Shown: positions 8,839 through 16,076, counted from the first letter of the stretch. The stretch is DNA of 64,000 nt from Aeromicrobium choanae (GCF_900167475.1 NZ_LT796768.1:496001-560000); one strand, 5' to 3'. Numbers and translations are program-made. The notes: generated by a model from the sequence alone, not told the origin.

Positions 8839-9075
8839 ATGAAGACCATGACCTGCCGCGATCTCGGTGGACCCTGCGACCAAGCCCACCGGGGCGAGGA
8901 CGCCGACGCCGTGATCAACGCCCAGGACAAGCACCTGAAGGCCGCCGAGAAGGCTGGCGACGCCACCCACCAGGAGGCGCGCGACGCCATGAAGGGTCGC
9001 TGGCGCCACCCGAAGAAGTCGCTCGGTTGGTACAACGACATGAAGAAGAAGTTCGCCGACCTGCCCGAGGACTGA
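8839..9075 (+). CDS. DUF1059-like small protein
   Basis: A 78-aa polar protein starting MKTMTCRDLGGPCDQ, which fits the N-terminal MKTMTCRQLGG.CD motif of DUF1059 proteins with its Cys pair. The rest is charged and helical (AQDKHLKAAEKAGDATHQEARDAM) and ends with a Lys-rich helix. Function is unknown; the paired cysteines could bind metal or sense redox state, which is conjecture. AAGGAG lies about 7 nt before the ATG. The promoter copy at 8781-8806 suggests it is the effector gene of the upstream sigma factor. Confidence 0.75.
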   Translation: MKTMTCRDLGGPCDQAHRGEDADAVINAQDKHLKAAEKAGDATHQEARDAMKGRWRHPKKSLGWYNDMKKKFADLPED

Positions 9076-9088
9076 CCCGGGGTCGCGC

Positions 9089-9733
9089 TCACGCGCGAAC
9101 AATCTCGGACTCGTCCGGGAGGGTGGGGCCGTCGGGCCCTCGAAAGGCCAGTGGCAGTCCCCGTGCCGAGGCCCAGTCGAGGCTGTCGGTCACCTGGAGG
9201 TGCACGTGCGGCTCGGTGCTGTTGCCCGAGTTCCCGCACGCGCCCACGGCTCGTCCCTCGACGACCTCGTCACCGACGGCCACCCGCACCGACCCCTGCC
9301 GCAGGTGGGCGAGCAGGACGAACGGTCCGCCCTCCCCCATCGCGATCACCACGTGGTTGCCGGCGATCGCCGGGGCGCCGGCCCGCACCCGCCGCGCCTG
9401 GGTGAGCGCGTAGGTCAGCAGCGACGGCGCGGACCGTCGCGCCTCGTGGTCGGGCTCGCCGTCGTGGGCCACCACCACGCGCCCCGAGCACGGCGCCAGG
9501 ATCGGGACGCCGAACCCCGCGAAGCCCTCGGGCGGCTCGGTGGCCACCACCGCCCGCCAGCTCCGCGGCGCGGACCTGCCTCGCTCGTCCACCGGGATGA
9601 AGTCGATCGCGTAGGTCGTCCCCATCAGGTGGGTGCCGTGGCTCGGCACGCGCCGCACCGGGCTGTTGCGGGCCAGCCACCGGCCGGTGAAGGGATACGC
9701 CAGCTCGATGGGCGCTCCGTGACCGTCCGTCAT
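9089..9733 (-). CDS. M23-family (LytM-type) peptidase-like protein
   Basis: A 214-aa protein with the LytM metallopeptidase fold signature. The first zinc motif is in HGTHLMGTTYAIDF (H...D) and the second is PHVHLQV. The characteristic glycine turns (VGDEVVEGRAVGACGNSGNS) precede HVHLQ. No signal peptide is visible, so it may act in the cytosol or be exported by another route; many M23 proteins cleave peptidoglycan cross-links, but this is not shown here. The start at MTDGHG is chosen because homology-like sequence begins there. Divergent from the GH16-like gene with only 38 bases between starts. Confidence 0.8.
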   Translation of the reverse strand: MTDGHGAPIELAYPFTGRWLARNSPVRRVPSHGTHLMGTTYAIDFIPVDERGRSAPRSWRAVVATEPPEGFAGFGVPILAPCSGRVVVAHDGEPDHEARRSAPSLLTYALTQARRVRAGAPAIAGNHVVIAMGEGGPFVLLAHLRQGSVRVAVGDEVVEGRAVGACGNSGNSTEPHVHLQVTDSLDWASARGLPLAFRGPDGPTLPDESEIVRA

Positions 9734-9771
9734 GGCTTCCACTCTGGCACCCGGCGCGGGCACCATGAGGC

Positions 9772-10527
9772 ATGCCGCGTGACTTCGACGACGACTTCGA
9801 CGGGCCGGACCTCGACCGATCGGTGTGGCTCCCCCACTACCTCCCGGCGTGGAGCTCGCGGGCAGCCTCCGCGGCGGACTTCGAGGTCCGCGACTCCTGC
9901 CTGACCCTGCGGATCGGGCCCGAGCAGGGCCTGTGGTGCGCCGACGACCATCACCCGCCGCTGCGTGTCTCGGGCGTGCAGAGCGGCAACCACTCGGGGC
10001 CGGTCGGCAGCACGACCGGCCAGCAGCCGTTCCGCGACGGCCTGACCGTGCGGGAGGAGCAGGAGACCTTCTGGGGCTGGACCCCACGCCTCACATCGTT
10101 GGAGGTGGTGGCGCGGATGGACCTTTCGCCGCGTTCGATGGCCTCGTGCTGGCTCGTGGGGCGCGAGCTCGATCCGCGCGAGTCCGCCGAGATCTGCCTC
10201 TTCGAGGTCTTCGGCGACACCCTCGCGCCAGGCTCCGCCGAGGTGGGCGCCGGCCTGCACGCCTTCCGCGACCCCGACGTGCCCGAGGACTTCGCCACGA
10301 CGCGGCTGCCGATCGACGTCGGCGAGTTCCACACGTACGCCCTGGACTGGACCGCGGACGAGGTGCGGTTCTCGGTCGACGGCGAGCCGCTGCGCACGTG
10401 CGCGAGCCCGCCGACCTACCCGATGCAGGTGATCCTCGCGGTCTTCGACTTCCCCGAGCGTGCGCCCGGCTCGGACCCCGATCACGTGCCCCGGCTGGTC
10501 GTGGACCGCATCCGCGAGCGGCCCTGA
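9772..10527 (+). CDS. GH16-like (concanavalin-fold) protein
   Basis: A 251-aa protein resembling family 16 glycoside hydrolases: an N-terminal DDFDGPDLDRSVWLPHYLP segment, a RMDLSPRSMASCWLVG strand, and a C-terminal EFHTYALDWTADEVRFSVDGEPL unit typical of this fold. The catalytic motif position reads EICLFE instead of ExDxxE, so the middle Asp is replaced by Cys while both Glu are kept. It may be an atypical or inactive member. No signal peptide, which is unusual for a secreted glycan hydrolase. ATGAGG provides the ribosome site. Ends five bases before the convergent MerR gene. Confidence 0.72.
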   Translation: MPRDFDDDFDGPDLDRSVWLPHYLPAWSSRAASAADFEVRDSCLTLRIGPEQGLWCADDHHPPLRVSGVQSGNHSGPVGSTTGQQPFRDGLTVREEQETFWGWTPRLTSLEVVARMDLSPRSMASCWLVGRELDPRESAEICLFEVFGDTLAPGSAEVGAGLHAFRDPDVPEDFATTRLPIDVGEFHTYALDWTADEVRFSVDGEPLRTCASPPTYPMQVILAVFDFPERAPGSDPDHVPRLVVDRIRERP

Positions 10528-10531
10528 CCGC

Positions 10532-11137
10532 CTACCGACCGACCGAGTCCGCCTCGTGCGCCATCCGCCGCAGTGTGGTCAGCACGGGCTCGTAGAGCAG
10601 GGTGCCGATGATGAGCTTCTCCGCGGCGACGATGGGATCGGTCTCGCTGGTGACCCTCGGGACGTCGACGGCCGCCACGGACGCCGCGGCCTCGGCATAG
10701 GCGTCCAACACCTCGTCGGTCGCCGCGAAGTCCAGCTCGTCGAGGGTGTCGAGCGCGGCAGCCAGCGACCGACGGTGCGGGCTCTCGGGCTCGAGGTCCC
10801 AGCCGTGGCGGGTGAGCAGGGCCTCCACCTGTCGCCGCGACTCCTCGGACGGCTCCTCCTCCACGGGCGGTGAGAGGTGCCACTGAGCCACGCCGCGGGC
10901 CTCGTGCTGCGACCCGGAGGCGTCGAGCGCCGCGACCACGGCGCGGACCTCGTCGAGCGCCAGTCCGGCCACGTCGGTGAGGGCGCGGACCAGGCGCAGC
11001 CGCCGCAGGTGCGACTCGTCGTAGCGCGCCCAGGTGGCGCCCTCGGTCGCGCCGGGCGGGACGAGTCCGGCCCGCAGGTAGTACTTGATCGTCGCGGTCG
11101 GTAGGCCGCTGCGGGCGGCGAGTTCGGCGAGGCGCAT
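10532..11137 (-). CDS. MerR-family transcriptional regulator
   Basis: A 201-aa regulator. The N-terminal winged helix-turn-helix is clear (MRLAELAARSGLPTATIKYYLRAGL, then ATWARYDESHLRRLRLVRAL and a helix with LALDEVRAVVAAL). The C-terminal part after residue 90 is an effector-binding region without conserved cysteines, so a metal-sensing role is not indicated; it resembles the TetR-like ligand region of some MerR proteins. It is divergent from a membrane protein gene, which is its most likely target, with a dyad-rich region between them. Confidence 0.88.
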   Translation of the reverse strand: MRLAELAARSGLPTATIKYYLRAGLVPPGATEGATWARYDESHLRRLRLVRALTDVAGLALDEVRAVVAALDASGSQHEARGVAQWHLSPPVEEEPSEESRRQVEALLTRHGWDLEPESPHRRSLAAALDTLDELDFAATDEVLDAYAEAAASVAAVDVPRVTSETDPIVAAEKLIIGTLLYEPVLTTLRRMAHEADSVGR

Positions 11138-11146
11138 GACGACATC

Positions 11147-11214
11147 TTGACAGATGGGATAGTCAAGGTCTCCAATAAATGGGATAGTTCCACTATCCGA
11201 ACATTGGAGTCTCC
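11147..11214 (+). promoter_or_regulatory. MerR-type operator/promoter region
   Basis: TTGACA at 11147-11152 is followed by AT-richer CAATAA (11173-11178) at a 20-base spacing, the long spacer typical of MerR-activated promoters. A perfect dyad GGATAGT-TCC-ACTATCC occupies 11182-11198; a further GGGATAGT occurs at 11157-11164. CTCCAAT and ATTGGAG arms flank the dyad. The region lies between the MerR gene and its divergent neighbour. Operator function is inferred. Confidence 0.5.
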
Positions 11215-11628
11215 ATGGAATCCCTGCTCTCCGACGAGTCGCGCCAGCTCGCCGGCATCCTGTTCCTCGCGCTCGTGACGGTCGAGACGGGTGGCCTCTA
11301 CATGGTCCGCATCGTCACGGGTCGCGAGCGGGCCACGCCGTTCCAGGAGAAGTTCGCCCGCGCCGGGCACGCGCACGCCGGCGTGCTGCTGGTGCTCGCG
11401 CTGGTCTGCCAGCCGTTCGTCGACGCCACCGAGCTCACCGGCATCTGGGAGTGGCTGGCGCGCACCGGCGTCGCGGTGTCCGCGCTGCTCATGCCGGGCG
11501 GCTTCTTCTTCGCGTCGATGGGCCGCGGCCGCACCGAGCCGAACCGGTTCATCTTGATGGTCTTCGCCGGGGCGCTCCTGCTGGCGGTCAGCCTCACCAC
11601 GCTCGGCATCGGGCTGCTCACCGCCTGA
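11215..11628 (+). CDS. small integral membrane protein divergent from MerR
   Basis: A 137-aa protein with four predicted membrane helices (LAGILFLALVTVETGGLYMVRIV, HAHAGVLLVLALVCQPFV, GVAVSALLMPGGFFFASM, FILMVFAGALLLAVSLTTLGIGLL). The short His-containing stretch RAGHAHAG begins the second helix. The family is not recognised by name, but this type of gene commonly sits beside a MerR regulator in actinobacteria. GGAG lies 5 nt upstream of the ATG. Likely controlled by the adjacent regulator through the dyad at 11182-11198. Confidence 0.75.
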   Translation: MESLLSDESRQLAGILFLALVTVETGGLYMVRIVTGRERATPFQEKFARAGHAHAGVLLVLALVCQPFVDATELTGIWEWLARTGVAVSALLMPGGFFFASMGRGRTEPNRFILMVFAGALLLAVSLTTLGIGLLTA

Positions 11629-11701
11629 GCCCGAGTTGCCGAGGAGCACCAAGATCAAGGCATTCAGGCGTTGAACGCCTCCTGACGGGGTACTTGCTGG
11701 T

Positions 11702-11778
11702 CGCAACGGGGCACGTGACCCGTTGCGCCGCGACCGCGCCGCGAGGACCGTGGGGGCGAGTCCTGGTCCTTACGGACC
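11702..11778. other. hairpin-rich intergenic segment
   Basis: A perfect nine-base stem CGCAACGGG / CCCGTTGCG with an 8-nt loop occupies 11702-11727. A second stem GGTCC-TTAC-GGACC lies at 11765-11778, and a smaller AGGCGTT/AACGCCT dyad at 11666-11680. No T tract follows any of them. The 278-base gap (11629-11906) holds no convincing gene. It could be a structured leader of the downstream membrane protein gene or a degenerate terminator. Confidence 0.4.
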
Positions 11779-11906
11779 GGTGCGGTGGGTCTGGTGCTCA
11801 GGGAGACGGCACCCTCGACGGGGCGGTCGCGGCCCCAACGCCAGCGGGTCTGTCCAAGCGGCCGCAGTCGCGCCACACTGGGGCTGAGCGCTCCGGGGGA
11901 GACACG

Positions 11907-12386
11907 ATGGATGTCAACACGTTCTACGCGGTCTTCTCCGCCACCTGCTTCACGCTGGTCGGGCTGTGGTGGGGCGTGACGCTGCGTGACACCAGTTGGG
12001 TGGGCGACCCGGTGCGCCGCCGCGCGATCGGCGGGGTCTACCTCGCCTTCCTGCTGCCGGCGCTGATGGGACTGTTCGCGCAGGTCGGCGGCGTGGAGCA
12101 GCCGGCCATCTGGCGGGTCAGCTTCATCGTCATCGCCGCAGCCGGCTGCCTCGCGACCGTGCGCCTGCTCACCTCCGACCGCGAGCCCGCCCTCACCGCG
12201 ATCCGGGTCGGCTCCATCGCCGTCTACGTGCTGGTGGCGCTCATGGGCGGGTTCCCCGGTGCCGCCGACCTCGTGGGCCTGCGCCCGATCCAGGCCGAGG
12301 CGCTCCTGCTGGTCCTCTTGGTCGCGCTCGGGCATGCGCTCGTGTGGCACCACCTGGTGCACGACACGGCGACAAGTTCGGCCTAG
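11907..12386 (+). CDS. conserved membrane protein, five or six helices
   Basis: A 159-aa integral membrane protein of unknown function, with hydrophobic segments from residue 3 (FYAVFSATCFTLVGLWWGV) to the C-terminus (ALLLVLLVALGHALVWHHL). The start ATG follows GGGGGAG. The long upstream region with hairpins may be its leader. Its TAG stop shares the palindrome CTAG (12383-12386) with the stop of the convergent DUF2277 gene, so the two coding regions overlap by four bases. Confidence 0.75.
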   Translation: MDVNTFYAVFSATCFTLVGLWWGVTLRDTSWVGDPVRRRAIGGVYLAFLLPALMGLFAQVGGVEQPAIWRVSFIVIAAAGCLATVRLLTSDREPALTAIRVGSIAVYVLVALMGGFPGAADLVGLRPIQAEALLLVLLVALGHALVWHHLVHDTATSSA

Positions 12387-12679
12387 GCGGTCGCGGTCCG
12401 GTTCCGGACCTCGCGCTCCATCCGCTTCTCGTGACGCTCGCGCCCCTTGATCGCCTCGCGCTCGCGACTCTTCGGCGGCGCCTTCGTCACGAGGTCGTCG
12501 AGCAGCCGCCGCGTCGCCTCCGCGATCTCGTCGATCGCCCGCTCGAACGCCTCGGCGTTCGCCTGCGACGGCCGCGTCGACCCGCTGACCTTCCGCACGA
12601 ACTGCAGCGCCGCCTCGCGCACCTCGTCATCGGTCGTCGCGGGCTCGAAGTTGTGGAGCACCCTGATGTTTCGGCACAT
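12383..12679 (-). CDS. DUF2277 family protein
   Basis: A 98-aa protein starting MCRNIRVLHNFEP, the hallmark of DUF2277, followed by the conserved ALQFVRKVSGSTRPSQAN and RRLLDDLVTKAPPKSREREA segments. Usual family length. Function is unknown; members are small, helical, cytosolic and often near DNA-repair or housekeeping genes. The start at MCRNIR is supported by that conserved N-terminus even though the frame is open further upstream. Confidence 0.85.
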   Translation of the reverse strand: MCRNIRVLHNFEPATTDDEVREAALQFVRKVSGSTRPSQANAEAFERAIDEIAEATRRLLDDLVTKAPPKSREREAIKGRERHEKRMEREVRNRTATA

Positions 12680-12802
12680 GCTCCGACGGTAACCCCGTTC
12701 TTCGTGAGCGCGATAGGCACGAGAACACCGCGTCCCACACTCAAAGGACGAGTCCGGAGCAGCCCACGGCACAAACTCGTGAGACCTGTCGGGCTCGTTG
12801 AT

Positions 12803-12826
12803 GTGCCGCTTTCAGCGAAGCGGCAC
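12803..12826 (-). terminator. perfect hairpin across a stop codon
   Basis: GTGCCGCTT (12803-12811), six-base loop, AAGCGGCAC (12818-12826): a nine-base perfect stem that includes the stop codon region of the 12812-13183 gene. No T run follows on the minus strand, so if it terminates transcription it is of the U-poor actinobacterial type. Confidence 0.4.
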
Positions 12827-13183
12827 CTTCGGAAGCCCCTCCGTGGCAGCCAGCCACTCGCGCTCGCGCTCGGCAGCGCGCACACCCATCGCCACCAGTG
12901 CGATCACAGCATGGGCTCCACCCACCATCACCAGCACTACTCCCACCAAGGGCGCTGGACCTCCGGAGTCAGGAACCAGTGGGTCCGGGAGATCGGCGCC
13001 TGGTTCGAGCTGCGCCACCTGCTCGCGATATTGCGCCAAGGCCTCCTCGTGTCTCGCTTCAGCGTCCTTCCCGTTCCCGATGAGGACCATTCCCACCACA
13101 GCGAGGAACACTCCCAGGGCAAGGCGAGTACGTACCGACATCGGCGGACGGGGCTTCTTGGAACGTCGAGATGAGGCTGCCAC
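12812..13183 (-). CDS. small membrane protein with two helices
   Basis: A 123-aa hypothetical protein. A basic N-terminus precedes one helix (LALGVFLAVVGMVLIGNG), then a polar helical linker (EEALAQYREQVAQL), a Pro-rich stretch (DLPDPLVPDSGGPAP), a second helix (LVGVVLVMVGGAHAVIALVAM) and a charged tail. GTG at 13183 gives the longest form; an internal ATG at 13141 (MSVRTR) is an equally plausible start. No family recognised. It lies at the edge of the less GC-rich island. Confidence 0.6.
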   Translation of the reverse strand: MAASSRRSKKPRPPMSVRTRLALGVFLAVVGMVLIGNGKDAEARHEEALAQYREQVAQLEPGADLPDPLVPDSGGPAPLVGVVLVMVGGAHAVIALVAMGVRAAEREREWLAATEGLPKVPLR

Positions 13184-13318
13184 GTGGGCACGCTACGCGT
13201 CAGAACTCTCCGAGTCTTCGCTTTTGTGGACCTTGGCCGGTTTAGGCGCCCGCAAGTTCTCAGCGGGCTTCCGCATTACTCGTTGAGGTTAGGAGCGATT
13301 CAGAAGTATGTCGCCCCA

Positions 13319-13337
13319 TTCGCGGCGGAAAGACGCG
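13319..13337. repeat. island repeat motif, copy 1
   Basis: The 19-mer TTCGCGGCGGAAAGACGCG is present here and, identically, at 15232-15250; a 15-base near copy is at 13721-13735. On the minus strand the copy lies upstream of the 12812-13183 gene and downstream of the 93-aa gene. Confidence 0.7.
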
Positions 13338-13378
13338 CCGGTATAACCGCCCGGATCGCGGCATGTGAGTGCGTTGCC

Positions 13379-13660
13379 TTAGGTTTCGGAGGAGTCGGGG
13401 ACGCGACGTCCCGTTGGGTACTCGACCCAGTCCCCTTGCCCGACCTCTGGGCAAGCCTGCTCGGCGGCCTTCCTCGTTGCCGATGCGTCGGCTGGCAGGG
13501 GACGGCCCTGCAGCGCTGCGTCCACGTCTACCTCGCGAACAAGTCGACCATCCGCGAAGAGGACGTCGTAGGTGAAGAACCGTCGCCTTCTGGGAATCAC
13601 GGAGGACCTGGTCACGGCGTTCGCACGGACCGCGAAAGGTAGCTCTTCGCCGACTGTCAT
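13379..13660 (-). CDS. hypothetical 93-aa protein
   Basis: A small soluble protein of unknown function. After a basic N-terminal segment (SVIPRRRRFFTYDVLFADG) it has a strand-turn-strand pattern with a charged middle (RLVREVDVDAALQGRPLP) and an acidic end. No motif recognised. It is considered real because the reading frame is the longest on the minus strand, has a non-repetitive composition, and fits between two copies of the island repeat motif. The gap 13661-13877 upstream holds motif copy 2 and nothing else recognised. Confidence 0.5.
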   Translation of the reverse strand: MTVGEELPFAVRANAVTRSSVIPRRRRFFTYDVLFADGRLVREVDVDAALQGRPLPADASATRKAAEQACPEVGQGDWVEYPTGRRVPDSSET

Positions 13661-13720
13661 GCGGAGACGCTATCGCGCTCCCGTCGGCCGGATGTGTGCC
13701 TTTGGCACCGCGCCGACAGG

Positions 13721-13735
13721 CGGCGAAAAGACGCG
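13721..13735. repeat. island repeat motif, copy 2 (partial)
   Basis: CGGCGAAAAGACGCG differs at one base from the CGGCGGAAAGACGCG core of the other two copies. It lies 61-75 bases upstream of the 93-aa gene start on the minus strand and downstream of the GIY-YIG gene. Confidence 0.55.
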
Positions 13736-13877
13736 AGTCCCGCTGGTTAGTAGTTGTCGTGGCCGTTGCGAAGTCGAGTGGGCCCGATTGCGGCTCGAAG
13801 TACGCCGTCGCAGTGACGGAGGTTCCGACCGACCATCTCTGACGGACTCGTCTACAAGACGCATCGGCCTATTGGCG

Positions 13878-14534
13878 TCACCCTCGTGGGCGTCTGTCCG
13901 CCTTATTCGACCAGTCGAAAGTGTGAACCTGGTCCCAACGCTCTGCGTCACCGTGCTTCTCGACCCGCCTGTTTCCAGAAGGTGCCAGGATCTCGATCAG
14001 GATGGCTTCGAGACCTTTCGCTGCGCCGGCGATTGTCAGGTCATAGTGGTCCCAGTCATCATCCACTTCGGTGAATCCGGGGGGATCGACGTGCTCGCCG
14101 GGACCATCGAAACTGAACCAAGAGAAGGCGTCCCAGTTCCCGGAGTGTCGACTCGTCGGCTTCGCGTGATCGGACAAACGCCCACTCATCCGACCGTATT
14201 CGATAGTGAGGCCGACGTAGTAGATCTCGGGTCCCCGGTGGAGGACGTAAATGCCACGAGCCGCCGAGAAGTCGACGACCTCGCCGTACCGTTCGCCAAG
14301 TAGCTGCCGCCTGGCGACGCGGTTCCACTCATACACGTCCCTATCCCAATGCGTTCCGTATGCGCCGATCAACATGCAAGTCCTCCTGGGGTCGTACTGC
14401 GAATAGAGCCACTGATTGAAGAGTTGCCGCTCTCCACACACGCACGACGGACAACCGTCAGCCGTCTCGTCGTAGTCAGAACGCCGGTTTGTGACTAGAA
14501 AGCCACCCGTCGCGGTGAGCGGGACGACGGTCAC
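13878..14534 (-). CDS. GIY-YIG nuclease-like protein
   Basis: A 218-aa protein with a GIY-YIG-type domain in its middle: GIYVLHRGPEIYYVG near residues 94-108, then GRMSGRLSDH with a candidate catalytic Arg, a His, and a distal Glu in KGLEAILIEILAPSGNRR. These match the family's Tyr-Tyr, Arg, Glu and Asn pattern. An N-terminal CPSCVCGE motif (residues 28-35) may bind zinc. GTG at 14534 overlaps the upstream gene's TGA (GTGA), implying translational coupling; an ATG nine codons earlier is possible. Likely a DNA nuclease, and defence or DNA processing is inferred from the setting. Confidence 0.65.
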   Translation of the reverse strand: MTVVPLTATGGFLVTNRRSDYDETADGCPSCVCGERQLFNQWLYSQYDPRRTCMLIGAYGTHWDRDVYEWNRVARRQLLGERYGEVVDFSAARGIYVLHRGPEIYYVGLTIEYGRMSGRLSDHAKPTSRHSGNWDAFSWFSFDGPGEHVDPPGFTEVDDDWDHYDLTIAGAAKGLEAILIEILAPSGNRRVEKHGDAERWDQVHTFDWSNKADRRPRG

Positions 14535-15151
14535 GGCGGGCCGAACTTGCCCTCCATCCACGCGATCACGTCAAACACGCGCAAAGCCGACACGGCTTCG
14601 TCCAGACCGGCATCCCGACGTAATCGGAGAAGTCTCTCCTGAAGAGCCGGTTCGGAGGTGAGTTGTAGCCGCAGGGGCTCCCAGAGCCGCTGTGAGCCCA
14701 ACACGTTCGCAACGACAGAGTCGTAGATTGGCCTGAGGCGCGGTCTCTTCCGTGCGAGAAGTTTGCTAGCTGTCGTTGGACCGACTCCGGGCAGTTCGAT
14801 GAGTTCCTGCCAAAGCGTCCAGCCGGCCCAATCGTCTCGCCATTCTTCGTGCTCCTCGGCGAGGTCGCGGTCTGGGCCGAGTTCTGTCAGAAGCGAGCTG
14901 AACACTTCGGCGCGAGTGTCAAGGAGCTTGATGGCGGCTGGAGCGGTCACGTTCACAGACAGAAACGTGACCGCGACCAGGTCGTCGGCAGTGAAGCGGT
15001 TGGTGTTGGCCCACCTGGTGCCAGTGCTGTCCCAAGCGTCGAAACGTGCTCCGGTGAACGAACCGAGATTCCTAGAGGTGCCGTAGTAGCGCGTGAGAGC
15101 CGCGATAGCTCCGTCATCATCGGGGACTTGGAGAGCCTGAGGTAGTCGCAC
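14531..15151 (-). CDS. helix-hairpin-helix protein (DUF6308-like)
   Basis: A 206-aa protein with a helix-hairpin-helix-like DNA-binding motif (LIELPGVGPTTASKLLARKRPRLRPIYDSVV, near residues 116-146) in an otherwise helical fold. The overall pattern resembles the DUF6308 family; that assignment is from memory. Start is GTG. It is the first gene of a coupled pair with the GIY-YIG gene (4-base overlap), so a DNA-recognition subunit plus nuclease is a reasonable reading. It is divergent from the protease gene across a 151-base gap. Confidence 0.65.
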   Translation of the reverse strand: MRLPQALQVPDDDGAIAALTRYYGTSRNLGSFTGARFDAWDSTGTRWANTNRFTADDLVAVTFLSVNVTAPAAIKLLDTRAEVFSSLLTELGPDRDLAEEHEEWRDDWAGWTLWQELIELPGVGPTTASKLLARKRPRLRPIYDSVVANVLGSQRLWEPLRLQLTSEPALQERLLRLRRDAGLDEAVSALRVFDVIAWMEGKFGPP

Positions 15152-15231
15152 GACTGCGACGATCGCACGCTAAGTCTGCAGTTGGGGCGAACTTCCTGAA
15201 TTCCCCAGGCTCGCCTTCGATCGTCGCGCGC

Positions 15232-15250
15232 TTCGCGGCGGAAAGACGCG
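15232..15250. repeat. island repeat motif, copy 3
   Basis: Exact 19-base copy of the sequence at 13319-13337. It lies about 80 bases upstream of the HhH gene start (minus strand) and 52 bases upstream of the protease start (plus strand), in the divergent promoter region. Confidence 0.7.
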
Positions 15251-15302
15251 ATCCCACCGGCAAGATTCCCACGTTTGCCGCCGGATCGGCGAGAATCGAA
15301 CG

Positions 15303-16076
15303 ATGACTGAAATTGTCGTCGAGGATCTGCGGTCGCTTTTGGTCACACCCATGGCAAATGGTGAGGACCTCTCGAGCGCTACTGGATTTGTAGTTTGGTT
15401 CGAGGGGACGACCTATCTCGTGACGAATTGGCATGTCCTGGCCGGTCGGCATAGTGGGACGGGAGCGCCACTCCATTCGAGCGGGGCGACGCCTGATGCC
15501 CTCCGTATCCAACATGTGCTTCGCACGCCGCTCGCCACGAGGACTGAAGTTGTCGAGCCCTGCCGCGATGAAGATGGCGTCGCGATCTGGCTTGAACACC
15601 CAACTCTTGGACGCCAGGTTGACGTCGCCGGATTGCCGCTTACAACGACTGACCGGATGTTGCTAGACGGGTACTCACTGGAGGTCGAGGACTCGCCCGT
15701 ACATGTTGTCCCAGGCGAGCGCCTGAACGTGATCGGGTTCCCTTTCGGAATTAGTTCAGCGCAGGGATTGCCGGTGTGGACGACAGCCTTTGCAGCGACC
15801 TACCCCGATCTGCCTTTCCAAGAATCGCCCTGCTTCCTCATCGATGCGCGCACGAGGGAGGGACAGAGTGGTTCACCTGTGATCTTTCATTCGTCCTCAG
15901 GTATCTATCCGGCGGGTCGGGGTCAGAACGTACTCACAGCTTCAGGTCCGACTGTGACTCGATTCATGGGTGTCTACTCCGGACGCGTGAACCCTGACAG
16001 TGACCTCGGACGAGTGTGGACGCCGGAGGCGATCAAGGACGTGCTCGCTGGCGCGAAGACCTCGTCAGCGCTTTGA
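15303..16076 (+). CDS. trypsin-like serine protease without signal peptide
   Basis: A 257-aa protein with the chymotrypsin-fold catalytic triad readable: His44 in TNWHVLAG, Asp91 (or Asp89) in CRDEDGVAIWLE, and Ser189 in REGQSGSPV. There is no signal peptide or membrane anchor, so it should act inside the cell. Cytosolic trypsin-like proteases of this kind occur as effectors or regulators in several bacterial defence systems. Neighbours are a divergent HhH/GIY-YIG pair and, across convergent ends, a 212-aa unknown beside an OLD nuclease. Base use is less GC-rich than the flanking housekeeping genes. Confidence 0.78.
   Translation: MTEIVVEDLRSLLVTPMANGEDLSSATGFVVWFEGTTYLVTNWHVLAGRHSGTGAPLHSSGATPDALRIQHVLRTPLATRTEVVEPCRDEDGVAIWLEHPTLGRQVDVAGLPLTTTDRMLLDGYSLEVEDSPVHVVPGERLNVIGFPFGISSAQGLPVWTTAFAATYPDLPFQESPCFLIDARTREGQSGSPVIFHSSSGIYPAGRGQNVLTASGPTVTRFMGVYSGRVNPDSDLGRVWTPEAIKDVLAGAKTSSAL

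Noticed and set aside
13319-15250. Integron-like attC array
   Set aside because: Three motif copies separate gene blocks, but no GTTRRRY/RYYYAAC core sites or integrase are visible, so only a repeat motif is claimed.
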